Source of the DNA: Paracoccus sp. C2R09
GTDB lineage: Bacteria > Pseudomonadota > Alphaproteobacteria > Rhodobacterales > Rhodobacteraceae
Assembly (NCBI RefSeq): GCF_018860625.1
Contig: NZ_JAHKQB010000037.1
Span: forward strand, 1-46,833
Length of the DNA stretch: 46,833 bases
Direction: 5' to 3'
Below the pieces are notes generated by a model. It made no database searches. It saw nothing but the letters and a program-made list of their open reading frames with translations, and was not told the origin of the DNA. The stretch's first letter is position 1, and the number at the start of each line of letters is the position of its first letter. Both the position numbers and the translations under genes were made by a program. Positions 8,826 through 18,919 of this stretch are shown piece after piece.

Positions 8826-10096
8826 ACGCGGCGCGATCACGGGTGCGGGCCGAAGGCATGTCGGCCTATGTCGCGGTGACGGCGGCCTATTGGGCCTTCA
8901 TGCTGACCGATGGCGCGCTGAGGATGCTGGTGCTGCTGCATTTCCACCGGTTGGGCTTCTCGCCCGTGCAGCTGGCCTATCTGTTCGTGCTGTACGAGAT
9001 CGCGGGCATGGTCACGAACCTTGCCGCGGGCTGGATCGCCGCGCGGTTCGGGCTGACATCGACGCTCTATGCGGGGCTGGGGTTGCAGGTCGCGGCGCTT
9101 CTGGCGCTGACGCAGCTGGACCCGGGCTGGGCCATCGGCGCATCGGTCGCCTTCGTGATGTGCGTGCAGGGCGCCAGCGGGGTCGCCAAGGACCTGGCCA
9201 AGATGTCGTCGAAATCGGCGGTCAAACTGCTGGCCCCGTCCGAGGGCGGGGGCCTGTTCCGATGGGTCGCGGTGCTGACCGGGTCCAAGAACGCGGTCAA
9301 GGGCCTGGGCTTTCTTCTGGGCGCGGCGCTTCTGGCGCTGATCGGCTTCGTGGGCTCGGTCCTGGTGATGGCGGTCGTGCTGGCCGCGATCCTGGCGGCG
9401 GTGGCGATCTTCATGCCCGCGGGCCTGCCGCGCGGCCGCAAGGGGGCCAAGTTCTCCGAGGTGTTCTCGAAATCGGCCAATATCAACTGGCTGTCGGCGG
9501 CGCGGGTCTTCCTGTTCGGGGCCCGGGACGTGTGGTTCGTGGTGGGGATCCCGATCTATTTCTATGCCGTCCTGTCGGACGGGACAGAGGCCGGGAACCG
9601 CGCGGCCTTCTTCATGATCGGCAGCTTCATGGCGGTCTGGGTGATCCTCTATGGCGCGGTTCAGGCGGCGGCCCCGCGCATCCTGCGTGCATCGCATCGC
9701 CCCGAGGGCGAGTTGATCCGCGCCGCGCGCGGCTGGGCGGCTGCGCTGTTCGTCGTGCCTGCGGTGCTGACCGGCGCGGTGCTGGTCGCGGGCGGCCCGC
9801 AGGGCTGGCTGACCGTAACCCTGGTGCTGGGACTTCTGGCCTTCGGGGCGATCTTCGCGGTCAATTCCTCGCTGCATTCCTACCTGGTGCTGGCCTTCAC
9901 CAGATCCGAGCGTGTGACCATGGATGTGGGCTTCTACTACATGGCGAATGCGGGCGGGCGGCTGATCGGGACGGTGCTGTCCGGGCTGACCTATCAGCTG
10001 GGGGGCCTTGCGCTGGTTCTGGGAACGGCTACGGTCATGGTCGCGCTGGCCGCGCTGATCTCGGGGCGGCTGGACGACCGCCCGGTCGCGGCCTGA
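8822..10096 (+). CDS. arsJ: ArsJ, MFS exporter of 1-arseno-3-phosphoglycerate
   Basis: A 424-aa polytopic membrane protein of the major facilitator superfamily, with about 10-12 hydrophobic helices. Recognisable ArsJ features are the start segment [20 protein letters not shown], the [16 protein letters not shown] loop, the [14 protein letters not shown] segment, and the [15 protein letters not shown] segment near the C terminus. ArsJ exports the labile 1-arseno-3-phosphoglycerate made by the partner GAPDH; outside the cell it hydrolyses to arsenate and 3-phosphoglycerate. The ATG overlaps the gapdh stop as ATGA. It is the last gene of operon A; a hairpin at 10158-10173 follows 60 nt after the stop. 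Confidence 0.92.
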   Translation: MNAARSRVRAEGMSAYVAVTAAYWAFMLTDGALRMLVLLHFHRLGFSPVQLAYLFVLYEIAGMVTNLAAGWIAARFGLTSTLYAGLGLQVAALLALTQLDPGWAIGASVAFVMCVQGASGVAKDLAKMSSKSAVKLLAPSEGGGLFRWVAVLTGSKNAVKGLGFLLGAALLALIGFVGSVLVMAVVLAAILAAVAIFMPAGLPRGRKGAKFSEVFSKSANINWLSAARVFLFGARDVWFVVGIPIYFYAVLSDGTEAGNRAAFFMIGSFMAVWVILYGAVQAAAPRILRASHRPEGELIRAARGWAAALFVVPAVLTGAVLVAGGPQGWLTVTLVLGLLAFGAIFAVNSSLHSYLVLAFTRSERVTMDVGFYYMANAGGRLIGTVLSGLTYQLGGLALVLGTATVMVALAALISGRLDDRPVAA

Positions 10097-10149
10097 ACAT
10101 ATCGCCGATCCGCCCATTCGGGGGCGGGTCGGCACGCGGGCCCGGGGAA

Positions 10150-10175
10150 CGAAAAAACCGCCCGAAGGGGCGGCT
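10150..10175 (-). terminator. Terminator of tRNA-Asn, possibly shared with arsJ
   Basis: The stem CCGCCC (10158-10163) / GGGCGG (10168-10173) has a 4-nt loop. Read on the minus strand it is followed by six T (10152-10157), a canonical terminator about 35 nt after the tRNA 3' end. On the plus strand it is followed by CTGGTTTTCG and may also stop arsJ transcription. Confidence 0.8.
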
Positions 10176-10207
10176 GGTTTTCGTAGCTGATCCGTTTCAG
10201 GATTTTT

Positions 10208-10282
10208 TGGCTCCGGCGGTAGGGATCGAACCTACGACCAATTGATTAACAGTCAACTGCTCTACCGCTGAGCTACGCCGGA
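10208..10282 (-). tRNA. tRNA-Asn(GTT)
   Basis: Read on the minus strand, a 75-nt cloverleaf. Acceptor TCCGGCG pairs with CGCCGGA, followed by discriminator G and an encoded CCA (10208-10210). The D arm contains TAGCTCAGC-GGTAGAGC, the anticodon loop CTGTTAA gives anticodon GTT, and the T loop is GGTTCGATCCC. The gene lies between convergent arsJ and the MBL hydrolase gene, with its own promoter and terminator. I found no second copy of its 3' end that would suggest an integration site. Confidence 0.97.
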
Positions 10283-10293
10283 ACACGAGGCGG

Positions 10294-10322
10294 GGTATAG
10301 CCACCCCGACCGGTGCTGTCCA
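10294..10322 (-). promoter_or_regulatory. Promoter of tRNA-Asn
   Basis: On the minus strand, TGGACA (10322-10317) and TATACC (10299-10294) are separated by exactly 17 nt. The -10 element ends 11 nt before the mature tRNA 5' end. Confidence 0.65.
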
Positions 10323-10342
10323 GAGGGATCGGCGCAGTTTTT

Positions 10343-11206
10343 TCACGTCGCCGCAAAAAAACTGTCGCGGGCGATTTCTTCTTGCGTATCAACGGCTCCG
10401 ACATGGTGCAGGGCGATCAGATGGGCCAGCACGTTGCGTTCCGCGGCCGGAAGCAGCGGCTCGGGGATGTCGTAGATGCGCCGCGCGAGGCCTTGGGCGG
10501 AATCGCCGCGCTCGCGGAGGGCCGCGATGATCTGGCGGCTCCGCTCGCGGCGGTGCCGGGCCAGTTCGGCAAGGCGGGGGGCGGGGTTCTCGATCGGGTC
10601 GCCATGGGTGGGCAGCAGGCGGCTTGCGCCGGTCTGCCCCAAGCGGTCGAGCGAGCGGAAATAATCGCCCAGATCGCCATCGGGCGGCGAGATCAGCGTC
10701 GAGGACCAGCCCATCACCAGATCGCCGCAAAAGACCGTGTCGTCCCAGCCGAAGCACATGTGCCCCGCCGCATGGCCGGGCATGTGCATCGCGATCAGCC
10801 GCCATTCCGGGGTCTTGATGATGTCGCCGTCGCGCAGGCGTCGGTCGGGGGCGAAATCGTGATCCAGCCCCTCGCCCCCGCAAAGAAGGCCGCCCGCGGC
10901 CAGGCGCTGCATCACCGGGGATCGCCCCTCGGTCGCGGTGCCGAAGGCCAGCACCGGGGCACCTGTCAGCCGGGACAGGCGCGCGGCGCCCGCGCTGTGG
11001 TCGCGATGGGCATGGGTGATCAGGATATGGCCGATGCGGTCGCGTCCCGCGCGGGCCACGGCCTCGATATGGGCGGGATCGTCGGGGCCGGGGTCGATCA
11101 CCGCCACCTGGTCCCGGCCCAGCAGGAATGTCGTGGTGCCCGGCCCGGTCAGGGGCGAGGGGTTCGGCGCAAGGATGCGCAGCGGCTCTTTCACGGGGCG
11201 GTTCAT
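10343..11206 (-). CDS. MBL-fold metallo-hydrolase (LACTB2/glyoxalase II-like)
   Basis: A 287-aa metallo-beta-lactamase fold hydrolase. The metal-binding set is complete: THAHRDH (H65, H67, D69, H70), H145 in PGHAAGH, D162 in the GD segment and H200 in PTHGDP. The C-terminal ~70 residues (after PTHGDPIENP, with a long RRER-rich helix) resemble the winged-helix tail of LACTB2-type enzymes, which include single-strand RNA endonucleases and thioester hydrolases. The substrate cannot be told from sequence. It starts 35 nt from the divergent kinase gene. The gene's last codons lie within an AT-rich inverted repeat (CAGTTTTTT 10335-10343 / AAAAAACTG 10356-10364). Confidence 0.85.
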   Translation of the reverse strand: MNRPVKEPLRILAPNPSPLTGPGTTTFLLGRDQVAVIDPGPDDPAHIEAVARAGRDRIGHILITHAHRDHSAGAARLSRLTGAPVLAFGTATEGRSPVMQRLAAGGLLCGGEGLDHDFAPDRRLRDGDIIKTPEWRLIAMHMPGHAAGHMCFGWDDTVFCGDLVMGWSSTLISPPDGDLGDYFRSLDRLGQTGASRLLPTHGDPIENPAPRLAELARHRRERSRQIIAALRERGDSAQGLARRIYDIPEPLLPAAERNVLAHLIALHHVGAVDTQEEIARDSFFAAT

Positions 11207-11241
11207 GGCGCTAGCCTAGCCGCGGCGAACCGGGGGTGCCA

Positions 11242-12594
11242 ATGGCGAATACGGCCGAGAAGCTGAAGACGACATTCCTGCCGCGCGGGCTCTATGCGCG
11301 GGCGGCGCTGATCCTGTTCCTGCCGGTGGTGGTGGTGACGCTGGTGGTCAGCGTGATGTTCCTGCAGCGCCATTTCGACGGGGTGACGCGCCAGATGACG
11401 ACCAGCATGGCGCGCGAGGTGGCCTTCGTGTCGTCGCGGATGCAGCATGTGGCCGACAGCGAGGCTGCGCGGATCGCGGGCCGCTCGGTCGCCGATCCGC
11501 TTGGCGTCACGCTGCGCCTGCCGGTCGATCCGCCCCCCGAGGACAGCCGGCTCTTCTACGACTTCTCGGGCCGGGTGGTGATCGAGGTACTGCGCGAGAG
11601 CCTGCCCAACATCATCTCGGTCGATCTGGCCAGCGACGACAAGCGGGTCGAGGTCGCGCTGCCGGGCGATTTCGGGGCGTATCAGCTGGGCTTCGATCGC
11701 AGGCGCGTCAGCGCGTCCAATCCGCATCAGCTGCTGGTGCTGATGGTCTTCACCTCTTTCCTGATGACGGGGATCGCCACGATCTTCCTGCGCAACCAGC
11801 TGCGTCCGATCCGCCGGCTGGCCCATGCGGCCGAGGAATACGGCAAGGGGCGCATGGTCGCCTATCGCCCCCAGGGCGCGGCCGAGATCCGCATCGCGGG
11901 CACGGCGTTTCTGGACATGCGCAACCGGCTGGAGCGTCAGAACGAACAGCGCAAGCTGATGATGTCGGGGATAAGCCACGATCTGCGCACGCCCCTGACG
12001 CGCCTGCGGCTGGGCCTGTCGGTCCTGTCGCCCGATCTGCCCCCCGAACCCGACGAGATCGCCGCGATGGAGGCCGACATCGCCGAAATGAACCGCATGG
12101 TGGACGGGTTCCTGGACTATGCCCGCGACGATGCGCAGGAGCGCCCGCCGCAGCCTATGGTGGTGTCAGATTTCCTGGAGGCGATCGTCGCGGATGCGCA
12201 GCGGGCGGGGCAGGCGGTCGTGCTGCGGGGCTTTGACGGCGACGCGCAGGGGCTTGCGACCTTCCGGGCCGACATGCTGCGCCGGTCGATCGAGAACCTG
12301 ATCGGCAACGCGGTCCGCTATGGCAACCGCGCCGAGCTGGATGCCACGCTGGGGCCGCGCAGCCTGCGCATCGGGGTCGAAGATGACGGCCCCGGCATCC
12401 CCGAGGACAGCATCGAGGCCGCGATGCGCCCCTTTACCCGGCTGGACCCCGCGCGCAACCGCAACAGCGCGCAGGGCGCGGGTCTGGGGCTGGCCATCGC
12501 GGGCGATGTCGCGCGCGGGCACGGAGGCCAGCTGCGTCTGGGCCGGGGCACGCGGCTGGGCGGTCTGCGTGCTGAAATCGTGATCCCCCGCTGA
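11242..12594 (+). CDS. EnvZ-like sensor histidine kinase without an adjacent response regulator
   Basis: About 450 aa. A first membrane helix (residues ~18-43) and a second (~164-184) flank a ~120-residue periplasmic sensor region. A HAMP domain follows, then the dimerisation box SGISHDLRTPLTRLR with the phospho-acceptor His near residue 246, close to EnvZ His243. The catalytic domain is complete: N box ENLIGNAVRYG, G1 EDDGPGIP and G2 GAGLGLAI. ATG 11242 is used; an in-frame GTG two codons upstream (11236) lies inside the purine-rich GGGGG, which better serves as the ribosome site. Domain order matches EnvZ, but no ompR-like regulator lies next to it; the neighbours are the divergent MBL gene and lon. 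The partner must be encoded elsewhere, and the signal is unknown. Confidence 0.87.
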   Translation: MANTAEKLKTTFLPRGLYARAALILFLPVVVVTLVVSVMFLQRHFDGVTRQMTTSMAREVAFVSSRMQHVADSEAARIAGRSVADPLGVTLRLPVDPPPEDSRLFYDFSGRVVIEVLRESLPNIISVDLASDDKRVEVALPGDFGAYQLGFDRRRVSASNPHQLLVLMVFTSFLMTGIATIFLRNQLRPIRRLAHAAEEYGKGRMVAYRPQGAAEIRIAGTAFLDMRNRLERQNEQRKLMMSGISHDLRTPLTRLRLGLSVLSPDLPPEPDEIAAMEADIAEMNRMVDGFLDYARDDAQERPPQPMVVSDFLEAIVADAQRAGQAVVLRGFDGDAQGLATFRADMLRRSIENLIGNAVRYGNRAELDATLGPRSLRIGVEDDGPGIPEDSIEAAMRPFTRLDPARNRNSAQGAGLGLAIAGDVARGHGGQLRLGRGTRLGGLRAEIVIPR

Positions 12595-12625
12595 GGGCGG
12601 AATAGGTCGGATTCTTGGCATCCCA

Positions 12626-12654
12626 TTGAACGCGCCCCCCGCGCGGCCTAGATT
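12626..12654 (+). promoter_or_regulatory. Promoter of lon
   Basis: TTGAAC (12626-12631), a 17-nt spacer, then TAGATT (12649-12654). This fits the housekeeping sigma factor; the alphaproteobacterial heat-shock sigma RpoH recognises a similar -35, so heat control is possible but not shown. The lon ATG is 66 nt downstream, with AAGGAA upstream of it. Confidence 0.55.
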
Positions 12655-12719
12655 GTCTGCCAGGCAGGGGCCGTGCGTTGCCATGACGGGGCCACGGCTT
12701 CGGGCAGAAAGGAACTGAC

Positions 12720-15137
<2,418 letters not shown>

Positions 15138-15163
15138 TCTTGCTGGGTCGATCCAGGAAAATG

Positions 15164-15195
15164 GGCGCCCGTCGGGAAACCGGCGGGCGCCTTTT
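15164..15195 (+). terminator. Terminator of lon
   Basis: A 12-bp GC-rich stem (15164-15175 with 15180-15191, one G-T pair), a GAAA tetraloop, then CCTTTTCG. It lies 27 nt after the lon stop and just upstream of the arsR promoter. Confidence 0.9.
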
Positions 15196-15203
15196 CGTTC
15201 GCC

Positions 15204-15236
15204 TTGCGGGCGCTGGTCGTTTCCGATATACATGAA
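15204..15236 (+). promoter_or_regulatory. arsR promoter with ArsR half-operator, apparently leaderless
   Basis: TTGCGG (15204-15209), a 17-nt spacer and TATACA (15227-15232) place the transcription start at about 15239, the arsR ATG itself. No Shine-Dalgarno sequence precedes that ATG. The ATGAA half-site (15232-15236) follows a degenerate left half TTCCG (15221-15225) with the same 6-nt spacing as the intact TTCAT-N6-ATGAA at 7070. The 21 bases 15228-15248 are identical to 7077-7097. Confidence 0.6.
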
Positions 15237-15238
15237 AT

Positions 15239-15571
15239 ATGGAAAAGACTCTTGCCCTCGATACGCTCTCGGCCTTGGCCCATGACATCCGTCTGGACGT
15301 GTTCCGCTGCCTTGTGCAGGCGGGGCCGGAAGGCATGCCCGCCGGAGAGATCGCGACCGCGCTGGATATCCGGCCGAACACCCTGTCCAACAACCTGAAC
15401 ATCCTGTCCGCGACGGGTCTGGTCCGGTCGGCGCGCGAAGGCCGCTCGATCCGCTATTTCGCTGAAATGGAGGCCATGGCCGCATTGCTGGGCTTCTTGT
15501 TGCGCGATTGTTGCGGGGGCAGGGCAGAGCTGTGCCAGCCCGTTCTGGACCAGATCGCCTGCAACTGCTGA
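15239..15571 (+). CDS. arsR: ArsR-family arsenite-responsive repressor
   Basis: A 110-aa winged-helix ArsR/SmtB repressor. The recognition helix region is AGEIATALDIRPNTLSNNLNIL (about residues 35-56), followed by the wing GLVRSAREGRSIRYF. Unlike E. coli ArsR, the As(III)-binding cysteines are at the C terminus: C91 and C92 (RDCC), C99, and a terminal CNC (C108, C110). This is like the Acidithiobacillus-type sensor, where a CC pair plus a third cysteine bind arsenite. Binding of arsenite would release the operator at 15221-15236 and, by inference, that at 7070-7085. It is the first gene of operon B; acr3 follows after 36 nt. Start: the ATG that coincides with the predicted transcript 5' end. 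Confidence 0.93.
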   Translation: MEKTLALDTLSALAHDIRLDVFRCLVQAGPEGMPAGEIATALDIRPNTLSNNLNILSATGLVRSAREGRSIRYFAEMEAMAALLGFLLRDCCGGRAELCQPVLDQIACNC

Positions 15572-15607
15572 TCGCAACCTGACATCTGATCGAAAGCCGA
15601 CCCTTTC

Positions 15608-16660
15608 ATGACCGACATGACAGATACCGGGGGCGGGGCCCTTGGAACATTCGAACGCTGGCTGACCCTGTGGGTCGCGCTTGCGATGATCGGCGGCATC
15701 GCCCTGGGCGCCGTCGCCCCGGGGCTCGTGCAGGCCATCGCCACCGCCGAGATCGCCTCGATCAACCTCGTGGTCGCGGTGCTGATCTGGGCCATGGTCT
15801 ATCCCATGATGGTGAATGTCGATTTCGGGTCCGTCGCGGGGGTGGCGCGGCAGCCGCGCGGGCTGATCATCACCTTGGCGGTCAACTGGCTGATCAAGCC
15901 GTTCAGCATGGCGCTTCTGGCCGTGCTGTTCTTCGATCATGTCTTCGCCCCCTGGATCGATCCGCAGGATGCCCAGCAATATATCGCGGGCCTGATCCTG
16001 CTGGGGGCCGCACCCTGCACGGCCATGGTCTTCGTCTGGTCGCAGCTGACGCGGGGGGATGCGACATATACCCTGGTGCAGGTTTCGGTGAACGACCTGA
16101 TCATGGTGGTGGCCTTCGCCCCCATCGTGGCGCTGCTGCTGGGCGCGACCGAGATCTCGGTGCCCTGGCAGACGCTGGTCCTGGCGACGATCCTCTATGT
16201 CGTGCTGCCCTTGGCCGCAGGGCTGCTGACCCGCCGGATGCTGGGCAGCCAGGACGCGATCGAGAGCTTCTCGTCCCGGATCAAGCCCTGGTCGATCATC
16301 GGGCTGGTGGTGACGGTCGCCATCCTCTTTGCGCTGCAGGGTGGCGTGATCCTGTCGCGCCCGACGGTGATCCTGCTGATCGCGGTTCCGATCATCGTCC
16401 AAAGCTATCTGATCTTCGCGCTTGGATACGGGGCGGCCTGGCTGATGCGGGTGCCGCATCGGATCGCGGCCCCCTGCGCGATGATCGGGACGTCGAACTT
16501 CTTCGAACTGGCGGTTGCTGTGGCGATCAGCCTTTTCGGGCTGAATTCCGGGGCGGCGCTGGCGACGGTGGTGGGCGTCCTGGTCGAGGTTCCGGTGATG
16601 CTGACGCTGGTCGCCATCGCGAACCGCACGCGCGCCAGCTTCCCCGAGGGGCCGGCATGA
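15608..16660 (+). CDS. acr3: Arsenite exporter Acr3
   Basis: A 350-aa inner-membrane protein with ten predicted helices, of the Acr3 branch of the bile/arsenite/riboflavin transporter superfamily, not the ArsB type. The conserved transport cysteine lies in [13 protein letters not shown] (C137). The conserved glutamate of helix 9-10 is E327 in VLVEVPVML, and the [11 protein letters not shown] segment is intact. It exports As(OH)3, probably by proton antiport. The ATG at 15608 is followed by a second in-frame ATG three codons later; the N-terminal tail is cytoplasmic either way. The stop overlaps the next gene as ATGA. Confidence 0.95.
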   Translation: MTDMTDTGGGALGTFERWLTLWVALAMIGGIALGAVAPGLVQAIATAEIASINLVVAVLIWAMVYPMMVNVDFGSVAGVARQPRGLIITLAVNWLIKPFSMALLAVLFFDHVFAPWIDPQDAQQYIAGLILLGAAPCTAMVFVWSQLTRGDATYTLVQVSVNDLIMVVAFAPIVALLLGATEISVPWQTLVLATILYVVLPLAAGLLTRRMLGSQDAIESFSSRIKPWSIIGLVVTVAILFALQGGVILSRPTVILLIAVPIIVQSYLIFALGYGAAWLMRVPHRIAAPCAMIGTSNFFELAVAVAISLFGLNSGAALATVVGVLVEVPVMLTLVAIANRTRASFPEGPA

Positions 16661-17076
16661 TCGTCATCCACCACAACCCCGATTGCGGCACATCGCGCAA
16701 CGTGCTGGCCATCATCAGGGCGTCGGGGGCCGATCCGGTCGTGGTCGATTACCTGACCGAGGGGTGGACACGTCCGCAGCTGCAGGCGCTGTTCGCGGCG
16801 GCGGGACTGACGCCCCGGACGGCGCTGCGTGTCCGGCGATCCCCCGCGGAGGGGCTGGGTCTGCTGGACGAAGGCGTTCCCGATGACGAAATTCTGGACG
16901 CCATGATACGGCACCCGATCCTGGTGGAACGGCCCATCGTCGCATCCCTGCGGGGGGTTCGGCTGTGTCGTCCGTCGCAGACCGTGCTGCCTCTGCTGGA
17001 CCGGATGCCCAAGGGGCCGGTCTTCAAGGAAGACGGCCAGATGATACTGAACGAGAAGGGCGAGATCGTTGACTGA
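16657..17076 (+). CDS. arsC: Glutaredoxin-type arsenate reductase ArsC
   Basis: A 139-aa ArsC/Spx-family reductase of the E. coli R773 type (141 aa). The catalytic motif NPDCGTSRN has Cys10, and the three arginines characteristic of the active site appear in [13 protein letters not shown] and [10 protein letters not shown]. It reduces arsenate to arsenite with glutathione and glutaredoxin, feeding Acr3 encoded just upstream. It is unrelated in fold to the arsC at 7318, so the strain carries two reductase types. It overlaps acr3 by 4 nt and arsH by 8 nt. Confidence 0.93.
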   Translation: MIVIHHNPDCGTSRNVLAIIRASGADPVVVDYLTEGWTRPQLQALFAAAGLTPRTALRVRRSPAEGLGLLDEGVPDDEILDAMIRHPILVERPIVASLRGVRLCRPSQTVLPLLDRMPKGPVFKEDGQMILNEKGEIVD

Positions 17077-17782
17077 CCTCCCGAATGTAAAGACCGAGAG
17101 CTTCCGGCCCGTCGATGCGGCCAGCCTGTTTCCTGCGCGATGCAGCAGCCATGCGCCCCGCATCCTGCTGCTCTATGGATCGTTGCGCGATCGCAGCTTC
17201 TCGCGCCTCTCGGCCGAGGAAGCGGCGCGCATCCTGAACGCCCTGGGGGCCGAGACGCGCTTCTTCGATCCGCATGGTCTGCCGATGGCCGATGCCACGG
17301 CCGACGACCATCCCAAGGTGGCCGAGCTGCGCGAGCTGGTGACCTGGTCCGAAGGGATGGTCTGGTCATCCCCTGAACGCCACGGGGCGATGACCGGCGT
17401 GATGAAGAACCAGATCGACTGGATCCCCCTGTCGCTTGGCGGCGTGCGCCCAACGCAGGGCAAGACCCTGGCCGTGATGCAGGTCTGCGGCGGCAGCCAG
17501 AGCTTCAACACCGTGAACCAGATGCGCATCCTCGGGCGCTGGATGCGGTTGCTGACCATCCCCAACCAATCCTCAATCGCGAAGGCGTGGAACGAATTCG
17601 ACGAGGAGGGCCGCATGAAGCCCACCCCCTTCTACGACCGGATCGTCGACGTGATGGAGGAGCTGGTCCGTTTCACCCTGCTGACCCGCGACATCAAGGA
17701 AACCCTGGTCGATCGCTATTCGGAACGGGTGGAAAGCCACGCGGAACTGTCGCGGCGCGTCAATCAGGGCAGCGCAGTCTGA
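17069..17782 (+). CDS. arsH: ArsH, NADPH-dependent FMN reductase acting on organoarsenicals
   Basis: A 237-aa flavodoxin-fold protein of the ArsH family. The FMN phosphate loop is [12 protein letters not shown] (about residues 34-45). The [18 protein letters not shown] segment and [15 protein letters not shown] are characteristic of the family. ArsH oxidises trivalent methyl- and aromatic arsenicals and produces little-harmful pentavalent forms. The start is a TTG at 17069 inside the end of arsC (8-nt overlap), with AAGGG about 10 nt before it; no in-frame ATG lies near. It is the last gene of operon B; the inverted repeat at 17796 follows 14 nt after the stop. Confidence 0.93.
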   Translation: MTDLPNVKTESFRPVDAASLFPARCSSHAPRILLLYGSLRDRSFSRLSAEEAARILNALGAETRFFDPHGLPMADATADDHPKVAELRELVTWSEGMVWSSPERHGAMTGVMKNQIDWIPLSLGGVRPTQGKTLAVMQVCGGSQSFNTVNQMRILGRWMRLLTIPNQSSIAKAWNEFDEEGRMKPTPFYDRIVDVMEELVRFTLLTRDIKETLVDRYSERVESHAELSRRVNQGSAV

Positions 17783-17795
17783 TCCCGCGAAGATC

Positions 17796-17843
17796 AAGCC
17801 CTTGCGCGGTAAAGATTGACGCAAGGGCTTCTCTCGCTACTCT
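17796..17843 (+). promoter_or_regulatory. Perfect 11-bp inverted repeat overlapping the promoter of the HU-like gene
   Basis: AAGCCCTTGCG (17796-17806) and CGCAAGGGCTT (17820-17830) are exact complements separated by 13 nt. The loop and right arm contain TTGACG (17816-17821), followed after 16 nt by TACTCT (17838-17843), a plausible promoter for the gene at 17873. The hairpin could end arsH transcription, although no T tract follows, or be an operator. Function not established. Confidence 0.5.
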
Positions 17844-17872
17844 GGGGCCATGCTTGTTCCGAGGAGGCGGAT

Positions 17873-18172
17873 ATGGCCGAAAGGGAAGACATGATCGACG
17901 GGATGCGCAAGGGGGCCGTCGATCCCCATGTCGCATTGGTGGTGCAGAAACGCGATTTCGTGGATCGCGTGCTGGCCGCGACGGGTGCGAAACGCGGCGA
18001 TGCCCGACCCATCATCGAAGCGACGCTGGCGCAACTGGGCGATGTCCTGTCTTCGGGCTCGACGCTGGCCGTGCCGCCCTTGGGGCGTGCGCGTGTCGCG
18101 CTGGAACGGGATTCGCGCGGGGCCGAGGTGATCACGCTGCGCCTGCGCCGCCCCGCGCAGGAAAAAAACTGA
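17873..18172 (+). CDS. Small HU/IHF-family DNA-binding protein with a shortened beta arm
   Basis: A 99-aa protein with the HU/IHF helical core: KRDFVDRVLAATGAKRGDARPIIEATLAQLGDVLSSG corresponds to the two N-terminal helices and dimer core of HU. The beta region continues LAVPPLGRARVALERDSRG, but the long RNPxTG arm with its intercalating proline is missing and replaced by a short turn before ITLRLRRP. It probably binds DNA as a nucleoid protein but should bend it less. The ATG at 17873 has a strong GAGGAGG 6-12 nt upstream; in-frame alternative starts upstream overlap the promoter and are rejected. It is monocistronic, followed by tRNA-Val. Confidence 0.78.
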   Translation: MAEREDMIDGMRKGAVDPHVALVVQKRDFVDRVLAATGAKRGDARPIIEATLAQLGDVLSSGSTLAVPPLGRARVALERDSRGAEVITLRLRRPAQEKN

Positions 18173-18189
18173 CGGGGCGGATCTGCCTC

Positions 18190-18218
18190 TTGCAACGGGG
18201 AACGGGGGGCGCTAGAAG
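18190..18218 (+). promoter_or_regulatory. Promoter of tRNA-Val
   Basis: TTGCAA (18190-18195), a 17-nt spacer and TAGAAG (18213-18218), 9 nt before the mature 5' end. Confidence 0.6.
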
Positions 18219-18227
18219 CCGCGTCAC

Positions 18228-18302
18228 GGGTGATTAGCTCAGTGGTAGAGCGCTTCGTTCACATCGAAGATGTCAGGGGTTCAAATCCCTTATCACCCAC
18301 CA
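18228..18302 (+). tRNA. tRNA-Val(CAC)
   Basis: A 75-nt cloverleaf. Acceptor GGGTGAT (18228-18234) pairs with ATCACCC (18292-18298), followed by discriminator A and an encoded CCA. The D arm GCTCAGTGGTAGAGC, anticodon stem CTTCG/CGAAG with loop TTCACAT (anticodon CAC), and T loop GGTTCAAATCC are all regular; the T stem has one G-T pair. Confidence 0.97.
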
Positions 18303-18314
18303 TTTCCCCCTTTT

Positions 18315-18836
18315 TCAGCCGACGATCAGCTGCTTGATCTGCAGCGCTTCGTATTCCAGCGCCTGAAGCCGGTAATTCACCACATCCCCGATCGAGACCA
18401 TGCCGATGATGTTGCCATTGTCGACGACGGGCAGGTGACGGAAGCGGCCATCGGTCATGCGGCGCAGCACCTGGACCAGCGTATCGGCGGGGGTGCAGGT
18501 CTCGGGCTGGGTGGTCATCAGCTCGGCCACGCTTTGCGGCAGGGTCTGACCGGGCGTGTCGGCCAGGCGGCGAACGATGTCGCGTTCGGACAGGATCCCC
18601 ACAAGATCGCCCTGCGGCGATTGTACGGGCAGGGCGCCGATCCGCTTGTCGCGCAGCACGGTCACGGCGGTCGCGATGGTATCTTCGGGCTGGATCCAGA
18701 ACACCTCGCTGCCCTTGTGGTCCAGGATGTGCTGGACCGTGGCCTGGGCCGGGGACAGGTTGGTGTCCACGCTCTGGCTGCGGGTCGGTTCGCGACCCTC
18801 GTCGTCACGGGTATGAGGCTTGTATGAAGAAACCAT
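18315..18836 (-). CDS. CBS-domain pair protein
   Basis: A 173-aa protein made of a Bateman pair: CBS1 at about residues 34-92 (PEDTIATAVTVLRDKRIGALPV...GILSERDIVRRL) and CBS2 at about 102-160 (PADTLVQVLRRMTDGRFRHLPVV...GMVSIGDVVNYRL). There is no attached enzyme domain. Such stand-alone pairs bind adenine nucleotides and usually regulate partners; the partner here is unknown. The start is the ATG at 18836 on the minus strand, with GGGAGG 9 nt upstream; the in-frame ATG 11 codons further upstream lacks a ribosome site. The N-terminal ~30 residues are polar and probably disordered. It ends 13 nt from tRNA-Val, convergent with it. Confidence 0.87.
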   Translation of the reverse strand: MVSSYKPHTRDDEGREPTRSQSVDTNLSPAQATVQHILDHKGSEVFWIQPEDTIATAVTVLRDKRIGALPVQSPQGDLVGILSERDIVRRLADTPGQTLPQSVAELMTTQPETCTPADTLVQVLRRMTDGRFRHLPVVDNGNIIGMVSIGDVVNYRLQALEYEALQIKQLIVG

Positions 18837-18919
18837 CGGCCTGTGCCTCCCTTGATCCGTCTTCAGCATAATGCAATCAGCGAATCAAAACACGCGTTAA
18901 CTTCCGGAGGTTCCACAGC

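Noticed and set aside
10208..10282. tRNA-Asn as an integration site for a genomic island carrying the arsenic genes
   Set aside because: No integrase and no second copy of the tRNA 3' end were seen in the window, and lon with other core genes lies between the two operons.
18837..18919. Divergent promoters between the CBS gene and the small membrane-protein gene
   Set aside because: AT-rich words such as CATAAT and TTGATC are present, but no -35/-10 pair with 16-18 nt spacing could be fixed on either strand.
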